Of a DNA stretch of 5,899 bases, positions 5,854 through 5,899 are shown piece by piece (positions within the stretch are counted from its first letter, which is position 1; each line of letters begins with the position of its first letter). The stretch spans positions 1 to 5,899 of the forward strand of contig DPWF01000225.1 of NCBI GenBank assembly GCA_003526435.1, written 5' to 3'. This DNA is from Chitinophagaceae bacterium. Lineage in GTDB: Bacteria; Bacteroidota; Bacteroidia; Chitinophagales; Chitinophagaceae. Both the position numbers and the translations under genes were made by a program. The notes under the pieces were generated by a model. That model worked only from the letters and a program-made list of their open reading frames with translations. It ran no database searches and was not told the origin of the DNA.

Positions 5854-5899
5854 CTATTGCCTTCCTGGATACACTTTTAATGCAGCTTCCAGACAGTCC
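5854..5899 (-). CDS. Partial C-terminal end of a convergent gene (cut by window edge)
   Basis: On the minus strand an open frame enters from the window edge and ends at a TAG (5854-5856), encoding DCLEAALKVYPGRQ at its C-terminus. The stop lies 15 bases from a bidirectional terminator, exactly where the end of a convergent gene is expected, and the composition turns from AT-rich to coding-like. Only 14 codons plus the stop are visible, too few to name a family. Confidence 0.5.
   Translation of the reverse strand, partial: DCLEAALKVYPGRQ

Overview
The window looks like chromosomal DNA from a Bacteroidota bacterium, most likely a Chitinophagaceae-type member. The reasons are moderate-to-low GC, AT-rich gaps without clear Shine-Dalgarno sequences, MKK-type secreted proteins, many lipoprotein signals, a DUF5723-type outer-membrane protein, and a CAATGGT heptamer repeat of a kind I recall from intergenic DNA of this phylum. 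Placement is by resemblance only, since no database search was possible.

Layout: a short heptamer repeat lies at the left edge (1-24). It is followed by a minus-strand gene (67-1461) for a secreted, probably beta-barrel protein of the DUF5723 type. A 178-base divergent gap then leads into seven plus-strand genes (1640-5580) that look like one operon or two abutting ones. In order they are: an ECF-type sigma factor (TTG start), a small single-pass membrane protein with the look of an anti-sigma factor, a membrane-anchored Spy/CpxP/CnrX-like protein with a His/Pro-rich tail, a YHYH-domain lipoprotein, a small secreted Spy-like (LTxxQ) protein with a seven-proline run, a SCO1/SenC-type copper-binding lipoprotein, and a MORN-repeat (YwqK-type) lipoprotein. 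Gaps between them are 25, 12, 55, 11 and 2 bases, and the last pair overlaps as ATGA.

The last gene ends inside a strong hairpin (5570-5591). An AT-rich spacer and a bidirectional intrinsic terminator (5803-5838) follow. The final 46 bases probably hold the C-terminal end of a convergent minus-strand gene.

How the genes may work together (inference): the first three genes have the same component types as CnrY/CnrX/CnrH of Cupriavidus, namely an ECF sigma factor, a tiny transmembrane anti-sigma factor and a membrane-anchored periplasmic metal sensor with the Spy-like fold. The next four genes encode exported proteins, one of them a recognisable copper chaperone (SCO) and others rich in His. 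The cluster can be read as a self-contained envelope metal (probably copper) sensing and handling system whose sigma factor would drive its own operon. The components are known families; the combined role is a hypothesis.
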